Below are positions 17,408 through 26,665 of a stretch of DNA of 64,000 nt, piece by piece. The first letter of the stretch is position 1. Each line of letters opens with the position of its first letter. Origin of the DNA: Gemmatimonadota bacterium (lineage in GTDB: Bacteria; Gemmatimonadota; Gemmatimonadetes; Longimicrobiales; Longimicrobiaceae); contig JAIRKD010000072.1 in the NCBI GenBank assembly GCA_031260285.1, positions 16,289 to 80,288 on the forward strand, given 5' to 3'. The notes under the pieces were generated by a model. The model was given only the letters and a program-made list of their open reading frames with translations, searched no databases and had not been told where the DNA came from. Made by a program: the position numbers and the translations under genes.

Positions 17408-17437
17408 TAAAAGGACGGAATGCCGGTGCCGTCCTTC
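17408..17437 (-). terminator. Terminator after the GT4 gene
   Basis: Eight-base arms (aaggacgg at 17411-17418 and ccgtcctt at 17429-17436) are followed on the minus strand by TTTT. It lies just downstream of the minus-strand GT4 stop at 17473. Nothing further was recognised in 17222-17407. Confidence 0.65.
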
Positions 17438-17472
17438 AGAAGCGCCCTTTCTGCCTCATATATCATGCCGTT

Positions 17473-18633
17473 TCAAGGATGCCGCTCCTGGACCACCCGG
17501 CGGTAAACGGAATCGTAGGCTTCCCGCCAGCGGTCCGCTCCGTACGCAGTGGCGAGACGTTCAGCCGCTCGATTCGCGCGTTCAGATGCCTTGCCAGGAT
17601 GATCGCGGACCTGGCGCAGGGCTTCACTGAGCTCCACGGAGTCTTCCGGCGGAACAAGAACCGCTTCATTCGGGGTGACTACATCCGGTATTCCCCCCAC
17701 ACGGGTGGCAACGATTGGTACTCCTGCCGCCATCGCCTCAAAAAGCACCATGGGGGTACCCTCCGTCCGGGAGCTGAGAACCAGCGCATCAAAAGCGCGG
17801 ATAAGACGTCCCGCGTCCTCAATGGCACCAGCGAGCCGGAGCGTAGCTTCAGGTCCGGAAGCAACCGGAAGTGCAGCAATCTCCGCCTGCATCACCCCGC
17901 CGCCGATCATCAATCCGGAGATCTCTCCCGGCCCGGAGCTTTTCAGCTTCCCGATCGCGTCCGCGAAGATGTCCGGGCCTTTCTCTCTTCCGAGACGACC
18001 GATGAAACCGGCGCACCATACGTTGTCAGGAATGCCCAGCTCTGCACGAGCCTCGTGACGATCCAGGAAGGGGATCGGGTCTGCCCAGGCGTTGGGGATG
18101 CAGTGGATCTTCTGATCCGGCACTCTCCGGCTGTTAAGTCTGGCCCGAAGCGGATGTGATACCACAACAACCGCGTCCGCCCGCCGGAATGCCCCGATCT
18201 GAAGTGACTCATAGAACCGGTTCTTCCAGCCTCCCCCCGTAAACCCGTGTACCGTGGTGACCACGGGAATCTTCAGGGATCGGGCGACGGAGCCATGCAG
18301 AACATCCGTCCGATACCCATGAGTATGGACGACATCCGGGCGGATATCCGTGAGCAGCTGACGCACCAGCGCTCTCTCCCGGAGGTACTCGCGACCGCCG
18401 ACAGGGATCACGGAAGTACGGACCCCTCCCGCTGAAACCGCTTGCAGCAGGGGGTGATCGGCAGCTCCTGCATCAAGAACCGCGGCAACGTGTACTTCGT
18501 GGCCCGCACCTGCCTGCTCCAGGCTGAGCGATCGTACCACACGCTCAAGTCCTCCATACGGTGCCGGAGCGAGCAGATGGACGATACGGAGAGGGCGGGA
18601 ATCTGAGTCCTTCCGAGGTAAATCCCGGGTCAC
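17473..18633 (-). CDS. GT4-family glycosyltransferase
   Basis: This retaining GT-B glycosyltransferase has a glycine-rich N-terminal loop (HLLAPAPYGGLERV), THGYRTDVLH, an HGFTGGG segment, FIGRLGREKGPD, and the C-terminal donor-site pattern SSRTEGTPMVLFEAMAAGVPIVAT with its E-x7-E. I chose the GTG at 18633 (386 residues), which has gggaga ten bases upstream and begins shortly before the fold. An ATG at 18732 in the same frame would add 33 low-complexity polar residues. It probably adds a sugar to the lipid-linked repeat unit on the cytoplasmic face. A terminator separates it from the downstream sugar transferase. Confidence 0.87.
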   Translation of the reverse strand: MTRDLPRKDSDSRPLRIVHLLAPAPYGGLERVVRSLSLEQAGAGHEVHVAAVLDAGAADHPLLQAVSAGGVRTSVIPVGGREYLRERALVRQLLTDIRPDVVHTHGYRTDVLHGSVARSLKIPVVTTVHGFTGGGWKNRFYESLQIGAFRRADAVVVVSHPLRARLNSRRVPDQKIHCIPNAWADPIPFLDRHEARAELGIPDNVWCAGFIGRLGREKGPDIFADAIGKLKSSGPGEISGLMIGGGVMQAEIAALPVASGPEATLRLAGAIEDAGRLIRAFDALVLSSRTEGTPMVLFEAMAAGVPIVATRVGGIPDVVTPNEAVLVPPEDSVELSEALRQVRDHPGKASERANRAAERLATAYGADRWREAYDSVYRRVVQERHP

Positions 18634-19128
18634 GCGTTGAGAGTCTCCCGAATTCTGGTTCCCCGTGTTCAACCCCGTATGCTCCGCAGTCTCGACCGCT
18701 GCAGCTCCCTGTCGCGAATGGAGATACGGCATAAGGGAGAACGAATGGTGGTGTGTCCTTCTCCATCAATACCGAATCAAACCACATTTCGTTTCGCGTT
18801 CATCCTGCCTTCCCTTTGTGCCGGGGGCCCCGAGGTATCGGGGGCAGGGTGGTATTCAGCGAGATATGTTAGATTGCTGCGGCATACAGATATAGTGTAT
18901 CCTGATGCTGCGGGATGGATCCAGCTCCGGGATCCGGATGGAGTACATTGTTCTGTCGGCGGAAGATGGATCGGGGGCAGGTGATTCGGCCGTCAGACTT
19001 TTCCGCATACTCCGGAAGTGGCTCTTGACCCGATCAGCGATGTCGGGGAGGAACTGGAAGGGAGGCCGCGTTTTTAATGTTAATGGTTATTCTGTTGAGG
19101 AATCCGTTTTTGCCTTGTTGAGGATGTC
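18634..19128. other. Divergent intergenic region between two GT4 genes
   Basis: This stretch separates a minus-strand and a plus-strand GT4 gene and must hold promoters for both. It is more AT-rich around 18850-18910 (gatatgttaga, gatatagtg), but no clear paired -35/-10 site was found. The open frames here have no recognisable protein. Confidence 0.4.
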
Positions 19129-20262
19129 TTGAGTCGTCCGCGTCTACTGGCGGTTTGCACTACCGTTACCTGGCCGATCCGCGAAGGGTTCACTCTTCGG
19201 GTTGACGGCCTGATCCGGGAGCTTGTCCGGGATTGGGATGTTACGTTCGTGGGCCTGTGTCAGAGCTGTGAGCAGGCCGCTCTGCCTCCCGAGATCCGAT
19301 TTATAGCGATCCCCCGAACCTCCACTGCCTTTGAGCCGGATGCCGGGGAACGTGCGGTACTGATCAATACCGCAAAAAAGATGAAGGAAGAGATTTCTCC
19401 TGATGCGATGCTCCTCTGGATGGGACCCGATCTTGAGTTTGTCCGGGTCCTTGGCGGGAAGAGAATGGTGGTTGACCTCGTGGACTGCAGTACGGTATAC
19501 AGCTGGCTTGCTCTGCGCGGATCTCGCGGCCTCCGCGGATGGCTCCGGCAGCTGCGCGAGCTGCTCTGGTATATCCGGGCGGAAAGGCAGGTCGGGCGGG
19601 AGGCCTCCTCAGTGGTTGCGGTGGGAGAGCTGGATGCCAGCGTTCTGAGAAAGCTGATCGGGCGCAACAACGTATACGTGGTTCCGAATGGAGTCTGCGT
19701 CACCGAATCAGCGCTGACTTCGGGTCGTGATCCGTCTCCTGTGGTGGTGTTTACCGGGGTGATGGGTTATCCGCCCAATGTGGAAGCGGTGCTCTGGTTT
19801 TCGCGCAAGGTGTGGCCCCTGATCCGCCGGGCCGTTCCGGAGGCGAGGTTCCTGATTGCCGGCCGTAACCCTGTTCCGGAAATCGAGTGTCTCGTGGAGA
19901 CTCCGGGTATTGAGGTACTGGGCTCGGTGCCGGATATGGCGGAGATCCTTCGACGTGCCTGGGTCTCGGTCGCTCCCATGCGCAGCGGGACCGGAATCAA
20001 GAACAAGGTTCTGGAAGCCTGGGCGGTAGGAACTCCCGTGGTAATGACTCCATTGGCCGCAAATGGATTGGGCGAGGCAGACGCTATCCGCGCGATGGTC
20101 GGGGCTGATCCCGAGGCGTTTGCGGATCTGGTTGTTTCTCTTCTCAAGGATTCCGATTGTCGCGAGAAGGTCGGGATGGAAGCTCTGGAGCTGGCCCGTG
20201 AACGCAGCTGGTCTACGGTCGCTGCGAATCTTTCCTCTTTGCTGACTCAGGTGTCGACCTGA
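19129..20262 (+). CDS. GT4-family glycosyltransferase
   Basis: This 377-residue GT-B enzyme starts RLLAVCTTVTWPIREG and has IIRELVRDWDV-like helices. It then shows VVDLVDCSTVYSWL, VVPNGVCV, FTGVMGYPPNVEAVLWF and a donor site in SVAPMRSGTGIKNKVLEAWAVGTPVV. The layout resembles the PEP-CTERM/EpsH-associated sugar transferase group (Stp1-like), although this is a weak subfamily call. The start is a TTG at 19129 with gagg eight bases upstream; there is no ATG near the fold start. It is followed by a strong terminator and appears monocistronic. Confidence 0.85.
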   Translation: MSRPRLLAVCTTVTWPIREGFTLRVDGLIRELVRDWDVTFVGLCQSCEQAALPPEIRFIAIPRTSTAFEPDAGERAVLINTAKKMKEEISPDAMLLWMGPDLEFVRVLGGKRMVVDLVDCSTVYSWLALRGSRGLRGWLRQLRELLWYIRAERQVGREASSVVAVGELDASVLRKLIGRNNVYVVPNGVCVTESALTSGRDPSPVVVFTGVMGYPPNVEAVLWFSRKVWPLIRRAVPEARFLIAGRNPVPEIECLVETPGIEVLGSVPDMAEILRRAWVSVAPMRSGTGIKNKVLEAWAVGTPVVMTPLAANGLGEADAIRAMVGADPEAFADLVVSLLKDSDCREKVGMEALELARERSWSTVAANLSSLLTQVST

Positions 20263-20287
20263 GATCAACCCAGGTTCCCGGTACGAA

Positions 20288-20333
20288 GAAGGCCGCCATC
20301 GGAAAGATTTCTGATGGCGGCCTTCTCTTTTTT
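20288..20333 (+). terminator. Strong Rho-independent terminator
   Basis: Thirteen-base perfect arms (gaaggccgccatc at 20288-20300; gatggcggccttc at 20313-20325) are followed by tctttttt. It ends the GT4 transcript and lies before the convergent wzt gene. Confidence 0.9.
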
Positions 20334-20389
20334 GCAACCGAGCCTGCACAGTTACGCGGTTGTCATAAATGCGTTGACGGTCAGGGCCG

Positions 20390-21601
20390 TCAGTCGCGGG
20401 TATGAACAACAGGATTTACCGCGAGATCCGCGATTCCGTCATAGGTCCGATTCTCTTCCACAGTAAGCATTGCTGCCGGTGAAAGGGAGGAGAGCCGGGT
20501 CTGTGTCGGGTTGTGAAATACCTCAAGCTTCAGGTGATATTGCCCGCGCGTGAGATTGGCGGACAGGTCCAAGTCGATCTCGATTTCGTTGCCCGGAGCA
20601 ACCTGATTGATATGGGTCTCTTCATCCCGGAAGTTTCCATCATAGACGGTGAGCATATCTGTGGACCGGTAGCAGACCAGAGTCAGGTTGATCCCCTCCA
20701 CCGCTTCGCGGACCATATACCGGGCCCGCAGGGTGAGCCGGCGGCCGGGCTCGACTACTGAAACCGGTTCTCCGGTGATGGAGTCAAGCAGCCGCGCCTC
20801 CACAACGTCAATCGGAGATCCGGAATCCGTCTGCTCGCGGACCATCGCTGTCTCAAGGTAGCGGCGGATCACCTCCGCCGGCTGGCCGATTGCCTGTGTT
20901 GCTCCTTTGAGGAAAAGCGCCTGGTCACACAGCTGTGAGATCGCCTGAAGGTTGTGTGATACAAAAACCAGGGCAACTCCGCGCTGCTTGAACTCTAGCA
21001 TTCTCCGGATGCATCGCTCCTGGAAAGCAGCATCACCCACACTGAGCACCTCATCAATAATGAGCACATCAGGATCGAGGTGTGCTGCGATGGAGAACCC
21101 GAGTCGGGCGTTCATACCGGAGGAGTACCGCTTGACGGGGCTGTCCACAAACGATTCCACCCCGGCAAAGGCGATGATCTCATCCACTTTTTCGCGGATC
21201 TCCCGGTGCTTCATCCCCATGATCGTGCCCTGGAGAAAGATGTTTTCACGCCCGGTAAGGTCTGGGTGAAAGCCAGCCGCGATCTCGATCAATGCCCCGA
21301 TACGTCCCTTGACCCGGAACTCACCGCGAGTAGGTCGGAGGACTTTTGTAAGCAGCTTGAGTGTCGTGGATTTTCCTGCGCCATTCGGGCCGATAACGCC
21401 TAATGCCCGTCCTTCCATTACTTCAAACGAAACGTCCTGGACCGCCCAGAATTCCCGCTCTCCAAGAGCCGCTGATTCACTTTTCCCTCTTCCAACCATT
21501 CGGGCGGCCGCGGCGGGAATCAGATCACGCAGGCTGTCATAACGCTCACCCCGGCGGAACTTCTTCCAGACATGATCAAAAACAATCTTCGGTTCACTCA
21601 T
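20390..21601 (-). CDS. wzt: Polysaccharide ABC exporter, ATP-binding subunit (Wzt type)
   Basis: This is a 403-residue ATPase. Residues 1-245 form the nucleotide-binding domain with Walker A GPNGAGKST, the signature YSSGMNARLGFS, Walker B VLIIDEVLSVGD and an H-loop VSHN. Residues 265-403 are a beta-rich extension like the Wzt C-terminal domain, which in E. coli O9a recognises the capped non-reducing end of the glycan. This suggests that an end-modified polymer is exported. With the permease upstream it would flip an undecaprenyl-linked glycan to the periplasm. It starts 71 bases behind wzm and is surely co-transcribed with it. Confidence 0.93.
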   Translation of the reverse strand: MSEPKIVFDHVWKKFRRGERYDSLRDLIPAAAARMVGRGKSESAALGEREFWAVQDVSFEVMEGRALGVIGPNGAGKSTTLKLLTKVLRPTRGEFRVKGRIGALIEIAAGFHPDLTGRENIFLQGTIMGMKHREIREKVDEIIAFAGVESFVDSPVKRYSSGMNARLGFSIAAHLDPDVLIIDEVLSVGDAAFQERCIRRMLEFKQRGVALVFVSHNLQAISQLCDQALFLKGATQAIGQPAEVIRRYLETAMVREQTDSGSPIDVVEARLLDSITGEPVSVVEPGRRLTLRARYMVREAVEGINLTLVCYRSTDMLTVYDGNFRDEETHINQVAPGNEIEIDLDLSANLTRGQYHLKLEVFHNPTQTRLSSLSPAAMLTVEENRTYDGIADLAVNPVVHTRD

Positions 21602-21672
21602 CAGTCAGATCCGCAGAGTATTGGGATGATTTCCATGGTCATCAGATAATCGCGCACGGCGCCTGTTTGAAC

Positions 21673-22473
21673 TCAGACCCGTTCCGCGAACATATGTTCG
21701 GCCCGATGGAAAATCAGCCAGCTGAGGCCGAAGAAGAACATCCCCGCCAGGGCCGAGAGGAGAAAGCCCTGAGTCAGTACCGGGGTGTTATAGAAAAGCG
21801 CGTTTCGATAAGCGTCGATAACCGCGCTGATCGGGTTGAGCCTCATGATCAGGCCCACCGCTCCGGAAAACTCTGATGAGGGGTACAGTGCGGTGGTCGA
21901 AAACATAGCGACCGTCAGCAGACCTTCAACGATATACTTCACATCCCGGAAGAAGAGGTTCGCCGCTGCGAGTACAAACGAAGCCGCTGCCGTCCAGAGG
22001 ATGTGTACCAGAAAAATGAGTGGCAGCAGTATAACCTGAACCCCTGGCATCACTCCGTACCAGACCATCAATCCGATAACTACCAGTCCCGCGACCAGTG
22101 AGTCCACAAAACACACCAGTACCTGCGAGAGAGGGAAAATCTCCCGCGGGAAGTATACCTTCGAAACGAGAGCGGTATTGCCAGACAGCGAGATACTCGC
22201 GAACCGGATGGAGATCGCAAAAAAGTTCCAGGCGAGAACCCCGGTGAAAGCAAACAGCGGATAGGGGATTCCCGGGTCAAAATTGCTGACGCGCGAGATC
22301 ACGGTCGCAAAAATCCCGGTCTGGATCAGCGGCATGAATACCGCCCAGGCGAACCCCATCACGGTCTGCTTGTAGCGAAGCAGCAGATCCCGCTTTGTCA
22401 TCTGTACAAGCAGGCTCCGGAAGCGGATCTGCTCCTCCACCATCTCTCTGACTTCGGCGGCAAGCGTCGCCAA
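21673..22473 (-). CDS. wzm: Polysaccharide ABC exporter, permease subunit (Wzm type)
   Basis: This 266-residue ABC-2 permease has about six membrane helices. Its opening amphipathic stretch (EQIRFRSLLVQMTKRDLLLRY) and the YKQTVMGFAWAVFMPL segment are typical of Wzm/TagG proteins. It forms the channel that works with the Wzt ATPase encoded immediately downstream. The pair is the only complete exporter in the window. The upstream region 22474-22770 is shared with a divergent GT4 gene; no clear promoter was identified in it. Confidence 0.93.
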   Translation of the reverse strand: MATLAAEVREMVEEQIRFRSLLVQMTKRDLLLRYKQTVMGFAWAVFMPLIQTGIFATVISRVSNFDPGIPYPLFAFTGVLAWNFFAISIRFASISLSGNTALVSKVYFPREIFPLSQVLVCFVDSLVAGLVVIGLMVWYGVMPGVQVILLPLIFLVHILWTAAASFVLAAANLFFRDVKYIVEGLLTVAMFSTTALYPSSEFSGAVGLIMRLNPISAVIDAYRNALFYNTPVLTQGFLLSALAGMFFFGLSWLIFHRAEHMFAERV

Positions 22474-22770
22474 TTCTACCTGCCTGTATCTGAGGTTTGG
22501 TCGCGTTTCTGTCGAATCAGGGATCCGGCTGCGACATGATTCCCGTAAGTTTCCATACCGCCCCGGCCTATCGGTAACATCATGCTTGAAACATGGTTAC
22601 GCCGGAGTCCGCAGAAGGTGCCTCCCGTACCCCGGTATCCCTGTCCGCGATCCCATACCCCCACGGGTATCTGCTGATCACACGTCTGCTCATTATATTG
22701 ATCAGCCGGACCGCACCGCATGGTGCCCGTTGCCCTTCGGGGTTCCGTCTCTTTCAGGACAGCTGTCTTG

Positions 22771-23910
22771 ATGCGTCGCCAGCGAATCCTTCATCTCATC
22801 GATACCGGTGGCCCGGGTGGCGCCGAGACGGTGCTTGTAAACCTCGTTGCAGGGCTCGGCACCGAGCGGTGGGAGCATCATGTCGCTGTCCCGCTTCGTG
22901 ACTGGCTTTACAATACGCTGGAGGAGCGGGACATCCCTGTCACCGTGCTCCCATCCGAGGGCGCGTTTGACGTCCGGTACCTCCGGGGAATCATCCGGAC
23001 GATCCGTGACCTGCGGATCGATATTATTCAGACTCACCTGTTTACGTCTGCGGTTTACGGCGCAGTCGCGGGTGTGGTCACCGGCGTTCCCATCGTATCC
23101 ACGATTCATGGAATTGTGGATACCGGTCCGGATAACCTGAAGCGCAAAGTGAAGTTCCGGATCATCAACCGGTCCCGGAACCGGATCGTGCTGGTCTCCC
23201 GGCTTCTCAAGGACGCGCTTGCGGAACAGGCCCGTCTGCGGGAGAAGATCCAGACCGTGATCCACAACGGAATCGATACGACGATCTATCATCCTGCTCG
23301 TGATACAGGGTTCCGGCAGGAGCTCAACCTTCCGGAGGATGCGATTCTGATTGGCGCGCTCGGGAATGTCCGTGTCCCGAAGGATTACGGGAACCTCCTC
23401 AATGCAGCAGCGATCCTCAAGGCCCGCTCTTCCCGGTATCATGTTGCGATTGTGGGAGATACGGAGTGGGAGCCGGAACTCTACCAGGAGCTGCTCGCCC
23501 GGCGCGCGGAGCTGGGGCTGGAGAAGACGGTGACCTTCACCGGGTTCCGTCCTGATACCGCGCGGCTGCTCAACAACTTTGATCTGTACGTGATGAGCTC
23601 CGAGCGGGAAGGACTGCCGCTCGCGCTTGCGCAGGGGATGTCTACCGGGCTGCCGGTTGTTTCCACCCGGGCTGGAGGTGCCCAGGAGTTGATCACTTCG
23701 GGCCGGGACGGGCTGCTGGTTCCGGTCCGGGACCCGGTCGCACTGGCTGATGCGATTGATTCGCTGGCGCGGGATCCGTCGCGTATGGCAGAGTTCGGGT
23801 TTGCTGCGCGCCGGACGATCGAGGAGAACTTCGCTATCGGGAAGATGGTGGCCCGGTATGAGGGGCTCTATCATGAGCTTCTGGGGATTACCCCTTCAGC
23901 GGGAGTATGA
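22771..23910 (+). CDS. GT4-family glycosyltransferase
   Basis: This 379-residue GT-B enzyme has RILHLIDTGGPGGAETVL at the start, THLFTSAVYG, TIHGIVDTG, VIHNGIDTTIY, LGNVRVPKDYG and the donor-site MSSEREGLPLALAQGMSTGLPVV. The ATG at 22771 lies directly before the fold; the frame is open a little further upstream. The gene overlaps the next one by four bases (ATGA), so the two are translationally coupled. That links this transferase to the ATP-grasp enzyme as one functional step or complex. The sugar is unknown. Confidence 0.89.
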   Translation: MRRQRILHLIDTGGPGGAETVLVNLVAGLGTERWEHHVAVPLRDWLYNTLEERDIPVTVLPSEGAFDVRYLRGIIRTIRDLRIDIIQTHLFTSAVYGAVAGVVTGVPIVSTIHGIVDTGPDNLKRKVKFRIINRSRNRIVLVSRLLKDALAEQARLREKIQTVIHNGIDTTIYHPARDTGFRQELNLPEDAILIGALGNVRVPKDYGNLLNAAAILKARSSRYHVAIVGDTEWEPELYQELLARRAELGLEKTVTFTGFRPDTARLLNNFDLYVMSSEREGLPLALAQGMSTGLPVVSTRAGGAQELITSGRDGLLVPVRDPVALADAIDSLARDPSRMAEFGFAARRTIEENFAIGKMVARYEGLYHELLGITPSAGV

Positions 23911-25055
23911 GACGGGGAATGGCGACCATTCTGGTGACGGACGGAGAACAGCGGGCGGCACTGGCGATCACCCGCTCCCTCGGACGTGCGGGGTACAGGG
24001 TTGTTGTCCTGAGCGCGTCCGGCCGGAGTCTCGCGGGTGCTTCCCGTTACGCTGTGCGTGACGTGGCTGTGCCACCGGCCGGCGGGGATCCGGAAGCTTT
24101 CCTGGCGGGGGTGGTCCAGCTTGCGGCAGAAGAAAAAGCCGAAATGCTCTTTCCGGTCACGGAAGAAGCGCTTCTCGTGCTGCTGGCGCACCGGGACGCG
24201 GTTCCAGCTGCAATCCCCTTTGCGGATCTCGATCATTTCCGTGCGGTCTCGGACAAGAACCATGTTCTGGGTGTTGCTCAATCCATCGGGATCCGTGTTC
24301 CCATCCAGTATGAGCTGAATACTCCGGACGATCCACCTCCTCCGCTCTCTGTTCCTTTTGTTCTGAAGCCGATCCGTTCCGTCTGGACAGCGCCGGATGG
24401 TACCCGGGGTCGGGTATCGGTGAAGTGGGTTCGCAGCCGGGAGGCTTATGAGCGTACCCTGCGTACTTTTCCGCCACCGGCGTTCCCGATTCTCGCGCAG
24501 GAGGCGATCACCGGTCCGGGTACGGGTGTCTTTCTCATGCTTCATGAGGGACGGGTTCTGGCCCGGTTTGCCCACTGTCGTCTGCTTGAAAAGCCGCCTT
24601 CAGGCGGGGTCAGCGTGCTCAGCCGGAGCGAGGTGATGGATGAAGAACTCTTCGAAAAATCCGTCCGTCTTCTTGAAACGTTAGGCTGGTCGGGTGTGGC
24701 GATGGTGGAGTTCAAGCGTGATGCCTCCACCGGCGAAGCGGTGCTGATGGAGATCAACGGGCGGTTCTGGGGCTCTCTTCAGCTCGCGATTGACGCGGGC
24801 GTGGACTTCCCGGCGCTCCTCGCCGCCGCGACGCTGGGTGAGCGCCCCGCACCGGTGATGACGTACCGGCCGGTGAGGATGCGATGGGAATGGGGGCTGG
24901 TGGATCACTTCGGAATCCGGATGAAGACGGGCGGTCGCTTCAGCGCTCTTTCGGATGTCCTGAAGGGGGTCTTTGCGCGGGGTGAAGTCCTGCGGCTGAA
25001 CGACCCGAAGCCGTTCCTGCGTGAGACAATGGAATGGTTCCGGGCGCTCCGGTAA
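23907..25055 (+). CDS. ATP-grasp ligase, glycan-locus type
   Basis: This 382-residue protein has an ATP-grasp fold in the carbamoyl-phosphate-synthase-like group. The N-terminal Rossmann part includes VTDGEQRAALAITRSLGRAG, the nucleotide-binding part FVLKPIRSVW and LAQEAITGPGTGVFLM, and the metal-binding core VAMVEFKRD followed by MEINGRFWGS. These enzymes join a carboxylate, activated as acyl phosphate, to an amine or thiol. In this place it could attach an amino acid or other acyl group to the sugar added by the coupled GT4, but the substrate is not readable. No signal peptide or membrane segment is seen. Position and start rest on the ATGA overlap. Confidence 0.83.
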   Translation: MRRGMATILVTDGEQRAALAITRSLGRAGYRVVVLSASGRSLAGASRYAVRDVAVPPAGGDPEAFLAGVVQLAAEEKAEMLFPVTEEALLVLLAHRDAVPAAIPFADLDHFRAVSDKNHVLGVAQSIGIRVPIQYELNTPDDPPPPLSVPFVLKPIRSVWTAPDGTRGRVSVKWVRSREAYERTLRTFPPPAFPILAQEAITGPGTGVFLMLHEGRVLARFAHCRLLEKPPSGGVSVLSRSEVMDEELFEKSVRLLETLGWSGVAMVEFKRDASTGEAVLMEINGRFWGSLQLAIDAGVDFPALLAAATLGERPAPVMTYRPVRMRWEWGLVDHFGIRMKTGGRFSALSDVLKGVFARGEVLRLNDPKPFLRETMEWFRALR

Positions 25056-25279
25056 GGTTGATGACCGTCATCTGTAACACGATCGGACACGACCGGGCCT
25101 GATCTCCTATCTGCTGTCTTGCCAAGGCCTTGTGGAACATCGGTTAGCCGGCTCGGTATCCATGATCGCATGGAAAGAATGCTTTCCGAATCTATCTTCG
25201 AATTTAATGGGACTCCGGAGAAGCCATTGAACGCCAATGGCTTATTGGATCGAGTCCTGTCAGATGCAGGAGCGCGACG

Positions 25280-26665
25280 ATGAGAGGTGGACTCGCCCGG
25301 CCAGGAGCTGGACCGAGGGATGCAGGGCAACCCCGATCCGCGGAAGCTGGAGGGCTCACAGGGTCGCCTGGTTTGACCTCGGCGCCGCTGAAGGCTGATT
25401 TCCTCGTCTGGTCTGTGGCTGTAGCGCTTCTTTCGTATGTCTGGCGGGTCCACGATGTCTTTCCGATTCTGGGAAAATTGAAGTTCTCGTTGATGATTAC
25501 GGGAATTCTGGTTTTTGTCTATTTCCTGGACTCTGATCGACGCAGGAAGCTTGAGACCGTCCGGCATCCGATTTCAACAGTGGTAGTCTTTATTACCGCT
25601 TTAATCGCGATATCGATTACCACCAGCCTGAACCGGGATTTCAGCTTCAATCTTTTTGTAAAGGATCATCTGCGGAATATCCTGCTGATGGCTATACTGG
25701 TGGCAAGCGTCCGTGGATTCAACGATCTCAGGGTCTACGTGCTTACGTTTATCGTCGGTAGCCTGATCTTCAATCAGAATGTTCTTCGAACGGCGTCCCT
25801 TGACGGAGGAGGGCGTTTGATAGACGTCCTCTACTACGACGCCAATGATCTGGCCATGCTGATGGCGATGACGGTTCCGCTGATCCTGTTTTTCGTCGTC
25901 AGAGGCCGGCCGGCTACGAAGATGTTTGCTGTCCTGTGTCTCGCGGTAAACGTACTGGTGTTTTTGAGAGCTGGCTCACGGGGTGGGTTTCTAGGACTTC
26001 TTGCCGTCGGATTATACCTGTTGTTTCAGTTTTCAGCTGTCAGGAAGCCGACACGCTTCGCTGCCGTCGGAGTCATTGCCGTATTGATGATGACTCTGGC
26101 AGGAAATCAGTTCTGGGGAACCATGGGGACGCTTCTCAACCTCCAGGGAGATTACAACATGCAGGGCGAGAACGGTCGTAAGGCCGTATGGTTGCGGGGT
26201 ATTGACTATATGATGCAAAGGCCGGTTACGGGTGTGGGCTTCCAGGCATTCCCTACCGCAGAGGGTACGATCTCCGCGCACGCGGATCGGCAGATGTATG
26301 GTCTCGGCGTAAAGTGGTCAGCCGCTCATAATTCATTTATCCAGATCGGAGCAGAGCTCGGAATCTCCGGACTCGTCGCTTTCCTTGTACTTCTGGGGTA
26401 CGCAGTATTTACGGCACAGCGTCTCGGGCAAAGGCGGAATCCGGATGGAAGTGTTCCGGATGAAGCGGTTATGGCTCAGGGGCTTGTAGGTGCCGTCATT
26501 GCTTATGGCGTCTGTGGTTTCTTCCTTTCGCAGGCATATGCGTGTGTTTCGTTTATGCTGTTCGCCATGATTGTGGCGCTTGATAAGGTCTGCCGTATGA
26601 AAGACACTGAATCGGCTCGGGGTAACATGTCCTGGGCGCATGGTACGATCCGACTCCGGGGATGA
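25280..26665 (+). CDS. O-antigen ligase/polymerase-like membrane protein
   Basis: This 461-residue protein has a polar N-terminal tail of about 40 residues and then around ten hydrophobic helices. The large periplasmic loop and flanking motifs fit the Wzy_C/WaaL family: LRAGSRGGFLGL, AVWLRGIDYM, PVTGVGFQAF, and AAHNSFIQIGAELGISGL with the conserved His. Such proteins either join finished glycan to an acceptor or polymerise repeat units; the two cannot be told apart by sequence. The ATG has caggag seven bases upstream. It overlaps the following GT2 by four bases (ATGA). Its base composition is more AT-rich than that of the upstream genes. Confidence 0.85.
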   Translation: MRGGLARPGAGPRDAGQPRSAEAGGLTGSPGLTSAPLKADFLVWSVAVALLSYVWRVHDVFPILGKLKFSLMITGILVFVYFLDSDRRRKLETVRHPISTVVVFITALIAISITTSLNRDFSFNLFVKDHLRNILLMAILVASVRGFNDLRVYVLTFIVGSLIFNQNVLRTASLDGGGRLIDVLYYDANDLAMLMAMTVPLILFFVVRGRPATKMFAVLCLAVNVLVFLRAGSRGGFLGLLAVGLYLLFQFSAVRKPTRFAAVGVIAVLMMTLAGNQFWGTMGTLLNLQGDYNMQGENGRKAVWLRGIDYMMQRPVTGVGFQAFPTAEGTISAHADRQMYGLGVKWSAAHNSFIQIGAELGISGLVAFLVLLGYAVFTAQRLGQRRNPDGSVPDEAVMAQGLVGAVIAYGVCGFFLSQAYACVSFMLFAMIVALDKVCRMKDTESARGNMSWAHGTIRLRG

